DNA from: Pagrus major
Taxonomy: Eukaryota; Chordata; Actinopteri; Spariformes; Sparidae
Direction: 5' to 3'
NCBI RefSeq assembly: GCF_040436345.1
Contig: NC_133220.1
Span: forward strand, 38,534,664-38,598,663
DNA length: 64,000 nucleotides
Under the pieces are notes generated by a model, which did no database searches, was not told the DNA's origin, and was given only the letters and a program-made list of their open reading frames with translations. How positions within the stretch are numbered: position 1 is the first letter of the stretch; every line of letters begins with the position of its first letter. The translations under genes and the position numbers were made by a program. Shown here one piece after another: positions 1 to 10,672 of this stretch.

Positions 1-567
1 CCACTAAAGGCAGAAATGATTGGTGATGACACATCAACCAGTGTTTCCCATTAATTAAGGAGACTTTGGCACCGCCATCTCTCATCTCCTTCAGTCAGCC
101 CCTTCCACCGCTTGGACTAGGTCTCTCTCTTGCGCACACACATATGCAGATCGTGCTGGAACATTAATAAATGCTAAGCGCGCCAAATAGCTAATTGTAC
201 AGTGTTCCAATTCCCCCGCGAATATGCCCCCCCACCATCCCCACTGCGCAGAGGGTCCGAGACCTTCCCGCTATGTCTCTTGGAAAATGGTACATGAGTC
301 ATGCTAACATAAACCAACAAATTAAGCCAAAGCTAAACTAAGCTAACTGCCTACATTCTGTACCTTAAAAACGGTTTCTGGCAATAAAACACTATCAATA
401 AATTTTGAAGGGATGACTGTTAGTGTAGTTACTAACTGTTCATAGCCCACATGTAATAGCTCAGCAAGTAAACCAGTTTGTTTGTTAAAATTAGCATGTT
501 AGCACTTGTTAGCCAACTTCACAATTAGCTTAACTTGCAAAGACAGGCAAAAGCAAATTAACATTAC
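1..567. other. Intergenic, no gene seen
   Basis: No reading frame or RNA gene is supportable here. At about position 40 the sequence CAGTGTTTCCCA resembles the terminus of non-autonomous hAT elements common in fish, but I could not find a partner end. Confidence 0.4.
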
Positions 568-628
568 CTTTCAATTCTGCGACTGTTGTAGGATCCATAC
601 CCGAAAAAGCCCTTCCACCTTCATCCAT
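568..628 (-). CDS. Candidate first coding exon, unknown gene
   Basis: An ATG in good Kozak-like context (GCCATGG) opens 20 codons ending ...PTTVAELK, followed directly by a GTAATG splice donor. It lies just outside the Kolobok-like element, so it could be a host or TE first exon next to which that element inserted. No downstream exon was recognised and no function is assigned. A chance ORF beside a chance donor is a real alternative. Confidence 0.25.
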
Positions 629-1100
629 GGCGTTGCGATTTTAGAGGACTTAAAAACAGCTTAAAGGTGACATATTATGCTCATTTCTGCTTGTTGACAT
701 GGTTCCTTGATGTCTAAATGGAATGACAGTAACATGCTTTGGTCGAAAAAAACGAAGGATTGAGCACAGCAGGGTTGTTTACACACCAGTTTCACAGCCC
801 TGCTCTAAGCGGCCGGTTTGAGTGCCTTTCCCTTTAATACTAATGAGCTACTGCGTGCGCCGCCCACCTCTTCCTGCCGGGCGGAAGACGTGAGGACGGC
901 ATCGCGTGACCATGGCAACGAGCTATACACATTTGCGAAGCAACTTTTCTGTGTCCATGCCTGCATATAACTGATAGTAGCACAGCAGACATGTAGCAGG
1001 TAACCCCTGTCTCTGGCTCCAAGACAAAGTAGTGATTGCTTTACTGCAGGTAACGTGCAGGTCACTGTCCTTTAGCACAACATGCTAATAAATTAACGTA

Positions 1101-1234
1101 GCTCACCGTCCGCGAACAACTGAGACGATTTCATACAATCTCCTCTGCTTGTTCACGGCGGAACAGCAGCTCACCGTCCGCTAACAACCGAGACATTTCA
1201 CCCCGTCTCCTCTGCTTGTTCACGGCCAAGCAGT
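1101..1234. repeat. Two-copy 68-bp tandem repeat
   Basis: A unit beginning GCTCACCGTCCGC and ending near CTGCTTGTTCACGGC occurs at 1101 and again at 1169 with a few substitutions. It lies inside the Kolobok-like element and is probably subterminal. Confidence 0.6.
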
Positions 1235-1485
1235 GGTTCACCGGCCGGTTAGAAGCGATAAAATCTCAATATCCTAATTCATTTTCTCAATTCACTGTCA
1301 TGTTTTAAAAGAGTGCTGATATGACAAATTAACGTTTGGTAACATTAACATTATCGTGAATACTACGGCCAGTAAGCCCAACGTTGATAACTTAGTTCAG
1401 CCTCATATTTACATCGACGGTTAGCGTTAGCTCATGTGCTAAACGGCCAAAGTAACACAAACTACACTGTTTTTTAAATACTTAC

Positions 1486-1763
1486 AGTTCCATCATTGAC
1501 AGTGGGTATGGATCCATCTTTTAAGGGACAATCTTGTTGCCAGTCCAGCGTCCAGTCCTGACCCTGGTTGCTGAAGCAGTCCGTGTGAAGTGACTGGCAC
1601 AGACCATAACGCTTTTGCTCACTGAAGCTGAGACGTTTCCCTGATAAATAAAATGTAGCCACTTCGCTCTGACATCCTCTTTGGTAGGGAGGCCATGTAG
1701 CGAAACAGGAGGATCCGTGCACCCAACGACAGAGCAGCAGTGCTTGGCTTTCGGGTTGTACAT
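1486..1763 (-). pseudogene. THAP zinc-finger exon of Kolobok-like transposase, frameshifted
   Basis: Reading from 1763, the frame begins MYNPKAKHCCSVVGC and carries a C2CH THAP pattern: Cys pair CSVVGC near residues 10-14, a W at about 35 (KWLHF) and the closing CASHF near residue 56. THAP domains bind DNA and in TEs recognise the element ends. After CASHFT the natural continuation (TDCFSNQG...KDGSIPTV) lies in another frame, so a frameshift occurs near 1590. The exon ends at a GTAAGT donor (GT at 1485-1484). Upstream exons are not clear. A host THAP gene is unlikely given the enclosing TTAA-flanked TIRs. Confidence 0.65.
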
Positions 1764-2063
1764 GGTAGCGGTCAGGCTGTCGCGTACAAGTGAAGCGAGA
1801 GCGAGAAAATGGCGGATCCTCGTTCAGGTAGCTGGCGTAGTGTGGGAGGAGATAGCCAGCGCGAGGGCTGGAGTATGCAAAGTCACAATCCGGTCGAAAT
1901 CCAAACGGCTCGTTTGGAGACTCAATTCCTGACTCCGGCAGGTACAAAATATTGACTTAGTTGTCGAAAAATCATGCTTAAGGGGTGGGGAGGCACTCCC
2001 GATACGCAAATATACATACTAAAGCAAGGAAAAAGTGAGTTTTTCATAATATGTCCCCTTTAA

Positions 2064-2388
2064 ATTTCAGACAGCACGATGGAGGAAAGCTAAAGCGCTA
2101 GGCGGCAGCTGCAACTGAACCGACTGTTGACTGACCCCTGTTGGCGCGTTCCCATTTGGAAGGTACCATGTCATAAAATGGGGGTGACATACATGTTGTA
2201 AATATTGTACAAACGGAAAACATAACAGACAGAGTCATAATTTGAAATTCCTGCAGTATATTCAAAAATGTATCACTGCAACCGGTTACTCCCATAGAGG
2301 CCATTATAAATACTAATTTAAAAAAGATTAATTCATAGAACTCCCCTATTTTGCTAGATAATGTAGTGAAGTACATCAGCGATATATC
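2064..2388. other. Intergenic, nothing recognised
   Basis: Unique-looking AT-rich sequence between the Kolobok-like element and the TIR element. No supportable gene or repeat. Confidence 0.5.
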
Positions 2389-2910
2389 GGCTGTGTCTCA
2401 ATTCAGGGGCTGCATCCTTAGAAGGGCGCATTTGAAGGCCAATTGTTACGCTGAGTCTTAGGTAGGAGAACCCAGAAGCGGAGGCGGAGGCAGGGAGTGG
2501 GGTATAAGGTGCTTTATTGAGGAAGCAAGGAAGATGCAGGTGATGGAGGGTCCGGGGCCGAGTCCCTGTCGCGGAGCTGAGCGCACGAGGGCGAGGGTTG
2601 AATGCTCCGGGGAACACAGAGCAGTGGGAGCGGGCTGGAGAGGTGCAGAGAGCTGGGCGGCTGAGGCAGGGACACAGGTGGTCGGGAGGCCGGTAGCAGC
2701 TGAAGGCGAGAAAAATAGTTTTAGTTTTCAATTCCACTGGCGAATAACAAAATATACTAGCCCAGTGGTTCCCAAAGTGGGGGGCGCGCCCCCTAGGGGG
2801 GGCGCAGAGCAATTGCAGGGGGGGCGCGGGAAAAACGGGGCGCGGGGCGCGGGAAAAACGAATGAATGAAAATATAAATACAGTAGACTAAATAACACTG
2901 CTAGCATAAC

Positions 2911-4758
2911 ATGGACAAATTTTTGACGCAGCTCCCACGTAAACGCAAAGCAGAGGATGAAGCATCACCAGATGTGCTTCCAAAGCAATTTCCTTCCAAG
3001 GCAAAGACAAGAAAATATGACGACACATATCTTGCCTTTGGCTTCACCTGTACAACAGTGGGTAATGAGGAGAGACCGCAGTGTGTTGTCTGTCTTAAAG
3101 TGCTAGCTTGTGACAGCTTGAAGCCGAACAAGCTAAGACGCCACTTGGAGACAAATCATCCAGAGCACAAAGACAAGCCAGTTGACTTTTTCCGACAAAA
3201 ACAAGTAAACTGCCGTGCTCAACAGTCTCTCTTTACTAAAGCTGCATCCGTGCCGGCAAATGCTCAACTCGCCTCATATAAAGTTGCCTACCGAGTGGCG
3301 CAGTGTAAAAAGCCGCACACAATAGCGGAGGAATTAATACTTCCCTGTGCTATGGACATGGTTTCAATTATGTTTGATGACTCTACAGCCAGCAAACTAA
3401 GGGCTATTCCTCTGTCCAACAACACCATCGGCAGGCGCATTTATGACATGTCAAAGGACATCGAGGAGCAGCTTAATGATAAGGTGCGAGACGGCCGCTT
3501 TTCCCTGCAGATGGATGAAGCCACTGACAGTAACAAAGACTGTTTATTGATAACTTATGTCAGATTCATAGATGGAGATGACATGAGGGAGGAATTGCTT
3601 TTCTGCAAACAAATTCCTGGCAGAGCCACAGCAGAAGAACTCTTTAAAATCATTGACACTTACTTGAAAGAGGCCAATCTGAAATGGGAGGACTGTGTGG
3701 GGATCTGCACCGACGGGGCGCAGGCTATGGCTGGGAAACAGGGAGGGCTGCAAGCGCTCATCAAGCGCGTCTCCCCCAATGCGCAGTGGACGCACTGCAT
3801 GATACACCGCGAAGCACTTGCGTCTAAACAGCTGAGTCCCGAGCTGAATGATGTAATGACCCACGTCATTGCCACAGTGAACTACATAAAAACAAGACCT
3901 GTCAAAGCCCGGATTTTTTCGGCACTGTGTGAGGAAATGGGCTCCGACCACACAGCTGTTCTGTTCCATAGCGAGTCCCGATGGCTGTCACGTGGGAAAG
4001 TGCTGTCCAGGGTCTTTGAACTGCGAGATGAAATCCGCATCTTTTTGGAGGAAGAGGGCAGCGATCTTGCCCACAACTTTCACTGTAACAAGTTCCTCAT
4101 GAAACTTGCATACCTCAGTGACATTTTTCTGAAACTCAACGAAGTGAATTTACAGTTGCAGGGCAGAAATACACACCTCCCACATCTGGCAGATAAAATC
4201 ACATCATTCACCAGAAAACTTGAGATGTGGCTGCAGCGAGTGAAAGTTGGACGTGTGGACTCATTTGAGAACCTGAAATCATTCATTGAAGACAACAAGC
4301 TGCAGAACACAGTGATCCCATGCATGGAAGCACACATCTCTGCCCTTCAGAAACATTTCCAGAGATATTTCCTGATGCAGGATCCAAAAAAATATGATTG
4401 GATCCGTGATCCCTTCAGTGCATCACCACCTGCCGACTTAAGCACATCAGAGGAGGAACAGTTCATTGATGTCACCTCTGACTCAACAATGAGGCTGCAG
4501 TTTCAGTCAAAAACACTGGCTGCATTTTGGATTGGAGTGGAGAAAGAGTACCCACTTCTTGGCAAGAGAGCCCTGGCCATACTCCTTCCTTTTGCCACAT
4601 CCTACCTATGCGAGATAGGGTTTTCTGCTGTGGCCTCCATCAAAACCAAGTACAGATCAAAGCTGGACATTGAGAATGAACTCAGAGTGGCAATCTCAAA
4701 ATTGCAACCCAGATTTGACAAGATCTGCAGCATGAAGCAGGCCCACATCAGTCACTGA
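2911..4758 (+). CDS. hAT transposase, ZBED5-like, intact 615 aa
   Basis: Single-exon DDE/RNase H-like transposase that would bind the hAT-1 ends and catalyse cut-and-paste excision in the nucleus. A BED zinc finger is visible near residues 40-85 (C58, C61, H78, H83). The RNase H fold shows MDEATDS (D202) and CTDGAQAM (D268). A C-terminal hAT dimerisation region around residues 558-605 contains SYLCEIGFSAV (E568). Length is typical for intact hAT transposases. Automated annotation of such ORFs often uses host names such as ZBED5-like or SCAND3-like; exact TIRs and target duplication show this is a transposon ORF, not the domesticated gene. The start at 2911 (MDKFLTQ) is the first ATG and sits just before the BED region. 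Confidence 0.92.
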   Translation: MDKFLTQLPRKRKAEDEASPDVLPKQFPSKAKTRKYDDTYLAFGFTCTTVGNEERPQCVVCLKVLACDSLKPNKLRRHLETNHPEHKDKPVDFFRQKQVNCRAQQSLFTKAASVPANAQLASYKVAYRVAQCKKPHTIAEELILPCAMDMVSIMFDDSTASKLRAIPLSNNTIGRRIYDMSKDIEEQLNDKVRDGRFSLQMDEATDSNKDCLLITYVRFIDGDDMREELLFCKQIPGRATAEELFKIIDTYLKEANLKWEDCVGICTDGAQAMAGKQGGLQALIKRVSPNAQWTHCMIHREALASKQLSPELNDVMTHVIATVNYIKTRPVKARIFSALCEEMGSDHTAVLFHSESRWLSRGKVLSRVFELRDEIRIFLEEEGSDLAHNFHCNKFLMKLAYLSDIFLKLNEVNLQLQGRNTHLPHLADKITSFTRKLEMWLQRVKVGRVDSFENLKSFIEDNKLQNTVIPCMEAHISALQKHFQRYFLMQDPKKYDWIRDPFSASPPADLSTSEEEQFIDVTSDSTMRLQFQSKTLAAFWIGVEKEYPLLGKRALAILLPFATSYLCEIGFSAVASIKTKYRSKLDIENELRVAISKLQPRFDKICSMKQAHISH

Positions 4759-4967
4759 AAAGATGTGAGGATTAAAGGTGCCATTTTTGCACAACAAACC
4801 TTTGGGTTTTTGTTCTTGTTTTCCTCTCAGGGAGTTGGTCATGTTTTAAAACCCATTTTTGCAGAGAGGCAATTTTTTCAAAAATGCATTAAATGTTAAA
4901 TATATAAAAAAGAAACCTGTTACACTGAACATAATTACACAGTTAAGGTGCTTGAAAACTGTTACAC

Positions 4968-5180
4968 TTATTACAATCTGCAGTTTATGGCAGTTCACTT
5001 TTATTTTTTCAACAAAAAAAAAAGGTTGAGGTTTGACACCTATTACAAACTGCAGTTTATGGCAGTTCACTTTTATTTTTTCAACAAAAAAAAAAAGGTT
5101 GAGGTTTGACACCTATTACAAACTGCAGTTTATGGCAGTTCACTTTTATTTTTTCAACAAAAAAAAAAGGTTGAGGTTTG
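4968..5180 (+). repeat. Threefold ~70-bp tandem repeat in hAT-1 3' region
   Basis: Three head-to-tail copies of a unit containing CTGCAGTTTATGGCAGTTC, then CACTTTTATTTTTTCAAC, an A-run and GGTTGAGGTTTG. The A-run length varies between copies. A possible poly(A) signal AATAAA lies just downstream, near 5200. Confidence 0.85.
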
Positions 5181-5554
5181 TATTAATTACAATGTGTGAA
5201 ATAAACTGCAATGGACTCTGAGAACAAAATGTGTGTATGTCCTTTTTTTGGGGGGGGGGGGCGCAAAAATTTCTTATGTGCCAAAGGGGGGCCCAGCAGA
5301 AAAAGTTTGGGAACCACTGTACTAGCCGATCTAGCCGGAGCCATATACCACGTTGGGAGACGAAATCATCTGGCAGCGGGTAACGCCGAGAGCAGGGCTT
5401 ATGAGCGGGCGCTGATTCTCCAACCTGCTGCAGGTGTGTGGGTCTCAGCTGCTCCGGTGGCCAGCTCCGCCCAGCTTCTCCAAGCACCTCTTCAACACAA
5501 AAAAAAAACTACACCAACCCCAGTCTCTGCCACAGACAGTGACAGAATGTAACA

Positions 5555-5567
5555 GTACCCCCCCCTC
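5555..5567 (-). promoter_or_regulatory. Polypurine tract of Gypsy-1
   Basis: On the minus strand GAGGGGGGGGTAC lies directly 5' of the 3' LTR start (TGTTACATTC). This is the expected position and composition for the plus-strand DNA primer. Confidence 0.75.
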
Positions 5568-7525
5568 AACGGGCGCCTCCAGGCACCCTGCCCGGCTTGT
5601 GTGGAAACTCACGGTAGAAATCTGTCAGGAGAGTACAGTCCAGGATCAGGGACCGCGAGACCCAGGAACGTTCCTCCGGGCCGTAACCCGTCCAGTCCAC
5701 CAGAAACTGGAAACCCCGGCCCCGACGACGAACATCCAGGATCTTGTTAACTGTGTAGGCAGGGCCATTATCGATGAACTGGGTGGGAGGCGGGGGTTCG
5801 GCCGGAGGGCTGAGGTCACAGGAGGACACAGGCTTGAGCTGTGAGACGTGGAAAGTGGGGTGTACAGGTAGGGATGCAGGCAGCTTGAGACGAATGGCAG
5901 TGGGGTTGATTATGCGATCCACTTCAAAGGGGCCAACGAAGCGAGGGGCGAGCTTGCGGGACTCCACCTGAAGAGGAAGATCCCGGGAAGAGAGCCACAC
6001 CTTTTGGCCCGGTTGGTACTGGGGAGCGGGAACCCGGTGGCGATCCGCCAGCCGCTGACTCCGCCTAGAGGACCGAGTGATGGCTTCACGGGCCAGCCTC
6101 CAGACCTCCCTGCACCGGGCGACATGTGTGTGGACCGAGGGGACCGTGATCTTGCCCTCCTGGGCGGAGAGGAGGGGCGGCTGAAAACCATAGGCGGCCA
6201 TGAATGGGGTCATTCCAGTGGCTGAGCTGACCAGAGAATTGTGAGAATACTCGACCCACGGGAGGAAGGAGGACCAGGACGTGGGGTTTCGGGCGGTGAC
6301 GCAGCGGACGGCGGTCTCCAGGTCTTGATTTGCTCTCTCCGCCTGGCCATTAGACTGCGGATGGTAACCTGATGTTAGGCTGGAGGTGGTGCCAAACGCC
6401 TTACAGAAAGCCTGCCAGACTTGGGAGGTGAACTGGGGACCACGATCAGAAACTATGTCCGCTGGAAGCCCATGGAGTCGGAAAACATGGAGGACGAGTA
6501 GATCAGCGGTCTCTGAGGCGGAGGGGAGCTTAACCAGGGGGATATAGTGGACCATCTTGGAGAATCGGTCAACGATAGTAAGGATGGCGGTGTGTCCATC
6601 CGAGGGAGGAAGCCCAGTAACGAAATCCACCGCTATGTGGGACCAGGGACGACTGGGGACAGGCAGAGGCCTGAGGAGACCGGCGGGAGGGCGATGAGAC
6701 GGCTTGCTTCGGGCACACACTACACAGGCTGCCACAAACTCCCCCACATCCTTAGCTTGGCCGGGCCACCAGAAGTGCTGACGGAGAAACTGTAGCGTCC
6801 GCTGGACTCCGGGGTGACAGGTGAGTCTGGACGAGTGGCCCCACTGCAAAACCTGGGACCGGACCTCCCCCGGCACGAATAGGCGATTCGGTGGACCTGT
6901 GCCGGGGTCGGGGTGACTGTGTTGAGCCTCTCGGACTAACGACTCGATCTCCCAGGTAGCGGCTCCAACTATCAGGGGAACAGGCACGATGGGCTCGGGA
7001 TCAGCACGGGGTGTATCTGAGGAAAAGAGGCGAGAGAGGGCATCTGGTTTCCCATTTCTGGAGCCGGGACGGTAGGACAAGGTGCAGTTGAATCGGCTTA
7101 GAAACAGAGACCAGCGGGCTTGGCGGGGGTTTAGTCTTCGGGCAGAGCGCAGGTAGGCGAGGTTTTTGTGGTCTGTCCAGATGAGGAATGGCTCCCGAGT
7201 CCCCTCCAGCCAATGTCGCCATTCCTGGAGAGCCAGCACCACGGCCAGCAACTCACGATTTCCCACGTCGTAGTTCCTCTCTGCTGGAGAGAGGCGACGG
7301 GAGAAAAAGGCGCAGGGGTGGAGCTTGTCTGTCGAGGAATTGCGCTGCGAGAGTACAGCCCCCACTCCGGAGTCAGAAGCATCCACCTCCACCACAAACT
7401 GTCGGTCCGAGTCAGGATGTTGGAGAATGGGGGCGTGCGTGAACCGCTCCTTCAGTCCCTTGAAGGCGGTGTCGGCAGCAGGAGACCACGTGAATGGTGT
7501 GGCTGTGGAGGTGAGTTGGGTGAGA
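5566..7525 (-). pseudogene. Gypsy-1 pol, C-terminal half: RNase H, integrase, chromodomain
   Basis: An open frame begins within the inverted duplication and continues from 7525 to the polypurine tract. RNase [12 protein letters not shown] with D59, [11 protein letters not shown], and WTDHKNL with D129 (numbering from the ATG at 7557). Integrase zinc binding is H241-x6-H248-x29-C278-x2-C281. The catalytic triad is D311 (VDFVTG), D371 (VSDRGPQF) and E407 (NGQAERAN). A GPF/Y-like stretch (PRFVGPFEV) is followed by a C-terminal chromodomain (YTVNKILD...FLVDWTGYG). It is cut off from the RT by the inverted duplication, so it is a fragment even though the frame itself is open. Confidence 0.88.
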
Positions 7526-8280
7526 GGAGCACCTTCTGCCACTCGCACTGTCTCCACTCTGCCGCTACTACGGTCAAGTCATCTGCCGCACTCAGTCCCA
7601 AGCCACCTGATTTGTCTCTCGTGCCACCTGTGTATCATGATCTAGCCACGGTGTTCTGCAAGGAACGAGCCTTGTCTCTACCACCTCACCGCCCATATGA
7701 CTGCGCTATAGATCTGCTCCCTGGCGCCCCTCTCCCTTCCAGTCGCCTGTACACCCTGTCACGCCCCGAGAGGGAAGCGATGGAGGAGTACATTAATAAC
7801 TCTAAGGCTTCCGGTTTCATCAGATCCTCCTTGTCCCCCCTCGGAGCGGGGTTTTTCTTTGTGGGTAAGAAGGATGGCTCCCTTCGCCCCTGTATTGACT
7901 ATCGTGGACTAAATGACATCACCGTCAAGAATAAATACCCTCTACCCCTGATCGGTCCCTCCTTCGAGCCTCTGTGTCATGCTCAAGTTTTTTACTAAAT
8001 TAGACCTCAGAAATGCCTACCACCTGGTCCGTATCCGAGAGGGGGATGAGTGGAAAACGGCGTTCAACACCCCACTTGGACATTTCGAATATCAGGTGAT
8101 GCCATTCGGTTTGTCAAACGCCCCTGCTGTGTTCCAAGCCCTCATTAACGACATTTTACGTGATATGCTCAATCATTTTGTGTTCGTCTATTTGGATGAT
8201 ATTTTGATTTTTTCCAGATCACTGGATGAGCATATCAAGCAGGTGAGGCTGGTACTGCAGAGACTCCTGGACAACAAACT
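7526..8280 (+). repeat. Arm 1 of 755-bp inverted duplication (RT fragment on plus strand)
   Basis: This segment is the reverse complement of 8477-9231. Both arms are 755 bp, and their translations are identical where both are open, including the same frameshift between the two RT pieces. It carries protease-RT linker and RT sequence ([11 protein letters not shown], then [12 protein letters not shown] and VYLDDILIF) in the wrong orientation for the element. It replaces a few codons expected between ...FIPDYS and APLTQLTS. Confidence 0.9.
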
Positions 8281-9706
8281 GTAGTCAGGGATGAATCTGC
8301 GGTAGAAATTGGCAAATCCCAAAAAACGCTGTAACTGTTTTCGGGTGGTGGGAGTTGGCCACTCCTCCACAGCTCGGATCTTGACAGGGTCTGGCTGTAG
8401 TCTTCCTCGAGCGATAATGAAGCCCAAAAAGCTCACCTCAGACGAGTGGAACTCGCATTTCTCCGGTTTGACGTATAGTTTGTTGTCCAGGAGTCTCTGC
8501 AGTACCAGCCTCACCTGCTTGATATGCTCATCCAGTGATCTGGAAAAAATCAAAATATCATCCAAATAGACGAACACAAAATGATTGAGCATATCACGTA
8601 AAATGTCGTTAATGAGGGCTTGGAACACAGCAGGGGCGTTTGACAAACCGAATGGCATCACCTGATATTCGAAATGTCCAAGTGGGGTGTTGAACGCCGT
8701 TTTCCACTCATCCCCCTCTCGGATACGGACCAGGTGGTAGGCATTTCTGAGGTCTAATTTAGTAAAAAACTTGAGCATGACACAGAGGCTCGAAGGAGGG
8801 ACCGATCAGGGGTAGAGGGTATTTATTCTTGACGGTGATGTCATTTAGTCCACGATAGTCAATACAGGGGCGAAGGGAGCCATCCTTCTTACCCACAAAG
8901 AAAAACCCCGCTCCGAGGGGGGACAAGGAGGATCTGATGAAACCGGAAGCCTTAGAGTTATTAATGTACTCCTCCATCGCTTCCCTCTCGGGGCGTGACA
9001 GGGTGTACAGGCGACTGGAAGGGAGAGGGGCGCCAGGGAGCAGATCTATAGCGCAGTCATATGGGCGGTGAGGTGGTAGAGACAAGGCTCGTTCCTTGCA
9101 GAACACCGTGGCTAGATCATGATACACAGGTGGCACGAGAGACAAATCAGGTGGCTTGGGACTGAGTGCGGCAGATGACTTGACCGTAGTAGCGGCAGAG
9201 TGGAGACAGTGCGAGTGGCAGAAGGTGCTCCAGCTGGAAAAGGAGGCTGAGCGCCAATCAACATGGGGGTTGTGAAGTCGAAGCCAGGGGAGACCTAGCA
9301 CGACCGGAGATGAGGGTGAGGGCAGGACATACAGTTGAATGCACTCTCGATGATTTCCTGAGATTATTAGAGTGACAGGCTGGGTGCGATGAGTGATAGT
9401 GGCCAAGCGCCGCCCATCAAGGGCGTTTACCGTCTTGGGAGTGTCAAGGGCTTCAATGGGGATCAGGGATTGTTCCACTAGGGAGGAGTCTATGAAGCTG
9501 CCGTCTGCACCGGAGTCCACAAAAACATGAATGGGCAATGACTCACGTGACCACTGGAGAGAGGCAGGAAGGGTGATTCGGGCAAGAGGGCTAGGACTTA
9601 GCGCGGTTTGGCTCACCAGCGTGCCCCCATTCACTGGCGAGCCGGTCCTTTTGGCAAAGCCGGGCAAGAGGCGAGGAAGTGTCCGGACTGACCACAGTAA
9701 ATGCAC
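8281..9706 (-). pseudogene. Gypsy-1 pol, N-terminal half: protease and reverse transcriptase
   Basis: Sense-oriented pol. It starts in the -1 frame relative to gag with a 76-bp overlap, consistent with programmed -1 frameshifting. The aspartic protease motif is [13 protein letters not shown] motifs are [35 protein letters not shown] and the catalytic YLDD (VYLDDILIF). A frameshift separates PSFEPLCHA from FTKLDLRN near 8770. The last sense codons (RRFIPDYS) end at 8281, where the inverted arm begins. Confidence 0.88.
8477..9231 (-). repeat. Arm 2 (source arm) of the 755-bp inverted duplication
   Basis: The sense-oriented arm, inside Gypsy-1 pol. The 196-bp spacer 8281-8476 between the arms continues normal RT sequence (FLGFIIARG...[14 protein letters not shown]), so this arm is the ancestral one and 7526-8280 is the inverted copy. 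Confidence 0.9.
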
Positions 9707-10656
9707 AGTTTATTGTTCAATCTGCGTTGCCGTTCCTCCATGGTTAGCCGGGTCCTCCCCACCTGCATGGGTTCCTCCGACACAACCGAGGGCGCTCTTG
9801 GGATCCAGGTGGAATGGGGGGAGCTCTGGGGCATTGACATTGTGTGGGGGGACTGACTGGGGGCGGAGCTGGTTGGTCTGCGGCTGGTAGAAGCTCTCTC
9901 TCGCTGCCTCTCCCTCAGACGGTTATCTAAGCGAATTACTAGGGTGATGAGCTGCTCTAGGGACGCTGGTTCCTCTCTAGCCGCTAGCTCATCCTGTAAC
10001 TGCTTAGATAACCCTCTCTTAAACAGACTAAGGAGTGCCGGCGCGTTCCAGCCAGTCTCCGCCGCCAATATGCGGAAGTCAACTGAATAATCAGCGGCTG
10101 ACTGTGAACCCTGACGTAAGGATAACAACTTGCTGGCTGCCTCAGACCCCTGAACTGGGTGGTCGAAAACCCTCCTCATCTCCGTTACAAACATGACATA
10201 AGAATCAAGTGCTGCTGACCCCGCCTCCCACAATGCTGTGCCCCACTGCGCTGCCTTTCCTCTTAGCAAGTTCATAGTGTATGCTATCTTGGCCCTATCT
10301 GAGGAGTAGCTAGAAGGCTGCAAATCAAAAACATGGGAACACTGTAACAGAAAACTACCACAAGATCCTAAGTCCCCAGAGTAATGATCAGGTGGGGGAA
10401 CAAACGGCTCCTTGGCCGGGGGAGAGGGAGGTGGTGCAGAGCTGGCAGCGGGGTTACTCACAAACGCTGGTGCAGTGGGAGGAGGGGCAGGTGGTTGAGG
10501 AGCGAGCTGGTGTATCTGCTGCCCGATCTGAGCAACGTCGGTGACTAGGGTCTGCAGTGCTTCCATGACCTCACGTAACATCTGATCGTGCCTTCTCACG
10601 AGGGCACCCTGTGCATTTAGGGCCTGGGCGAAGGATGCCGGATCCGCTGGGTCCAT
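9631..10656 (-). CDS. Gypsy-1 gag, 341 aa
   Basis: Capsid/nucleocapsid precursor that would form particles and bind element RNA. The N-terminus [17 protein letters not shown] is shared with Gypsy-3. A proline-rich linker is followed by the capsid-like core ([46 protein letters not shown]) and a single CCHC knuckle, [14 protein letters not shown], at residues 318-331. The start lies 17 nt downstream of the 5' LTR. The frame is intact. The 3' end overlaps pol in the -1 frame. Confidence 0.9.
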   Translation of the reverse strand: MDPADPASFAQALNAQGALVRRHDQMLREVMEALQTLVTDVAQIGQQIHQLAPQPPAPPPTAPAFVSNPAASSAPPPSPPAKEPFVPPPDHYSGDLGSCGSFLLQCSHVFDLQPSSYSSDRAKIAYTMNLLRGKAAQWGTALWEAGSAALDSYVMFVTEMRRVFDHPVQGSEAASKLLSLRQGSQSAADYSVDFRILAAETGWNAPALLSLFKRGLSKQLQDELAAREEPASLEQLITLVIRLDNRLRERQRERASTSRRPTSSAPSQSPHTMSMPQSSPHSTWIPRAPSVVSEEPMQVGRTRLTMEERQRRLNNKLCIYCGQSGHFLASCPALPKGPARQ

Positions 10657-10672
10657 ACTGGCCAGATGATTC
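10657..10672 (-). promoter_or_regulatory. Candidate primer-binding site of Gypsy-1
   Basis: On the minus strand TGGCCAGT begins 8 nt after the LTR end and abuts the gag ATG. TGG is the expected start of a tRNA-complementary site. Gypsy-2 has TGGCCAGA and Gypsy-3 TGGCAACA at the same 8-nt offset. The tRNA was not identified. Confidence 0.5.

Larger units (their letters stand above)
661..2063 (-). mobile_element. Kolobok-like DNA transposon with TTAA target duplication
   Basis: The left end reads TTAA then AGGTGACATATTATG. The right end reads, in reverse complement, TTAA then AGGGGACATATTATG, giving 15-bp terminal inverted repeats with one mismatch and flanking TTAA. The 1395-bp interior holds a THAP-type zinc finger exon on the minus strand. 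TTAA targets plus THAP-containing transposases are characteristic of the Kolobok superfamily (established knowledge). The size and the frameshifted exon make it a decayed or internally deleted copy. Confidence 0.7.
2763..5319 (+). mobile_element. hAT-1, ZBED5-like hAT transposon
   Basis: The TIR CAGTGGTTCCCAAAGTGG at the left matches AAAGTTTGGGAACCACTG at the right. The 8-bp duplication TACTAGCC flanks it exactly (2755-2762 and 5320-5327), and the empty site is visible in the other Gypsy-1 LTR. The duplication fits the Buster-type consensus nnnTAnnn. It contains one long intact transposase ORF, G-rich ends, and a tandem repeat in the 3' noncoding part. The intact ORF suggests a relatively recent insertion. 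Confidence 0.95.
2444..5554 (-). repeat. 3' LTR of Gypsy-1, interrupted by hAT-1
   Basis: Begins TGTTACGCTGAGTC and ends AATGTAACA. After removing hAT-1 and one copy of its 8-bp duplication, the LTR is 546 bp, against 545 bp for the partner LTR at 10673-11217. The uninterrupted partner shows the pre-insertion sequence ATATACTAGCCGATC, which proves hAT-1 arrived after Gypsy-1. Confidence 0.9.

Noticed and set aside
2911..4758. Host gene ZBED5 or SCAND3
   Set aside because: Exact TIRs, an 8-bp target duplication and an empty site in the sister LTR show a transposon insertion.
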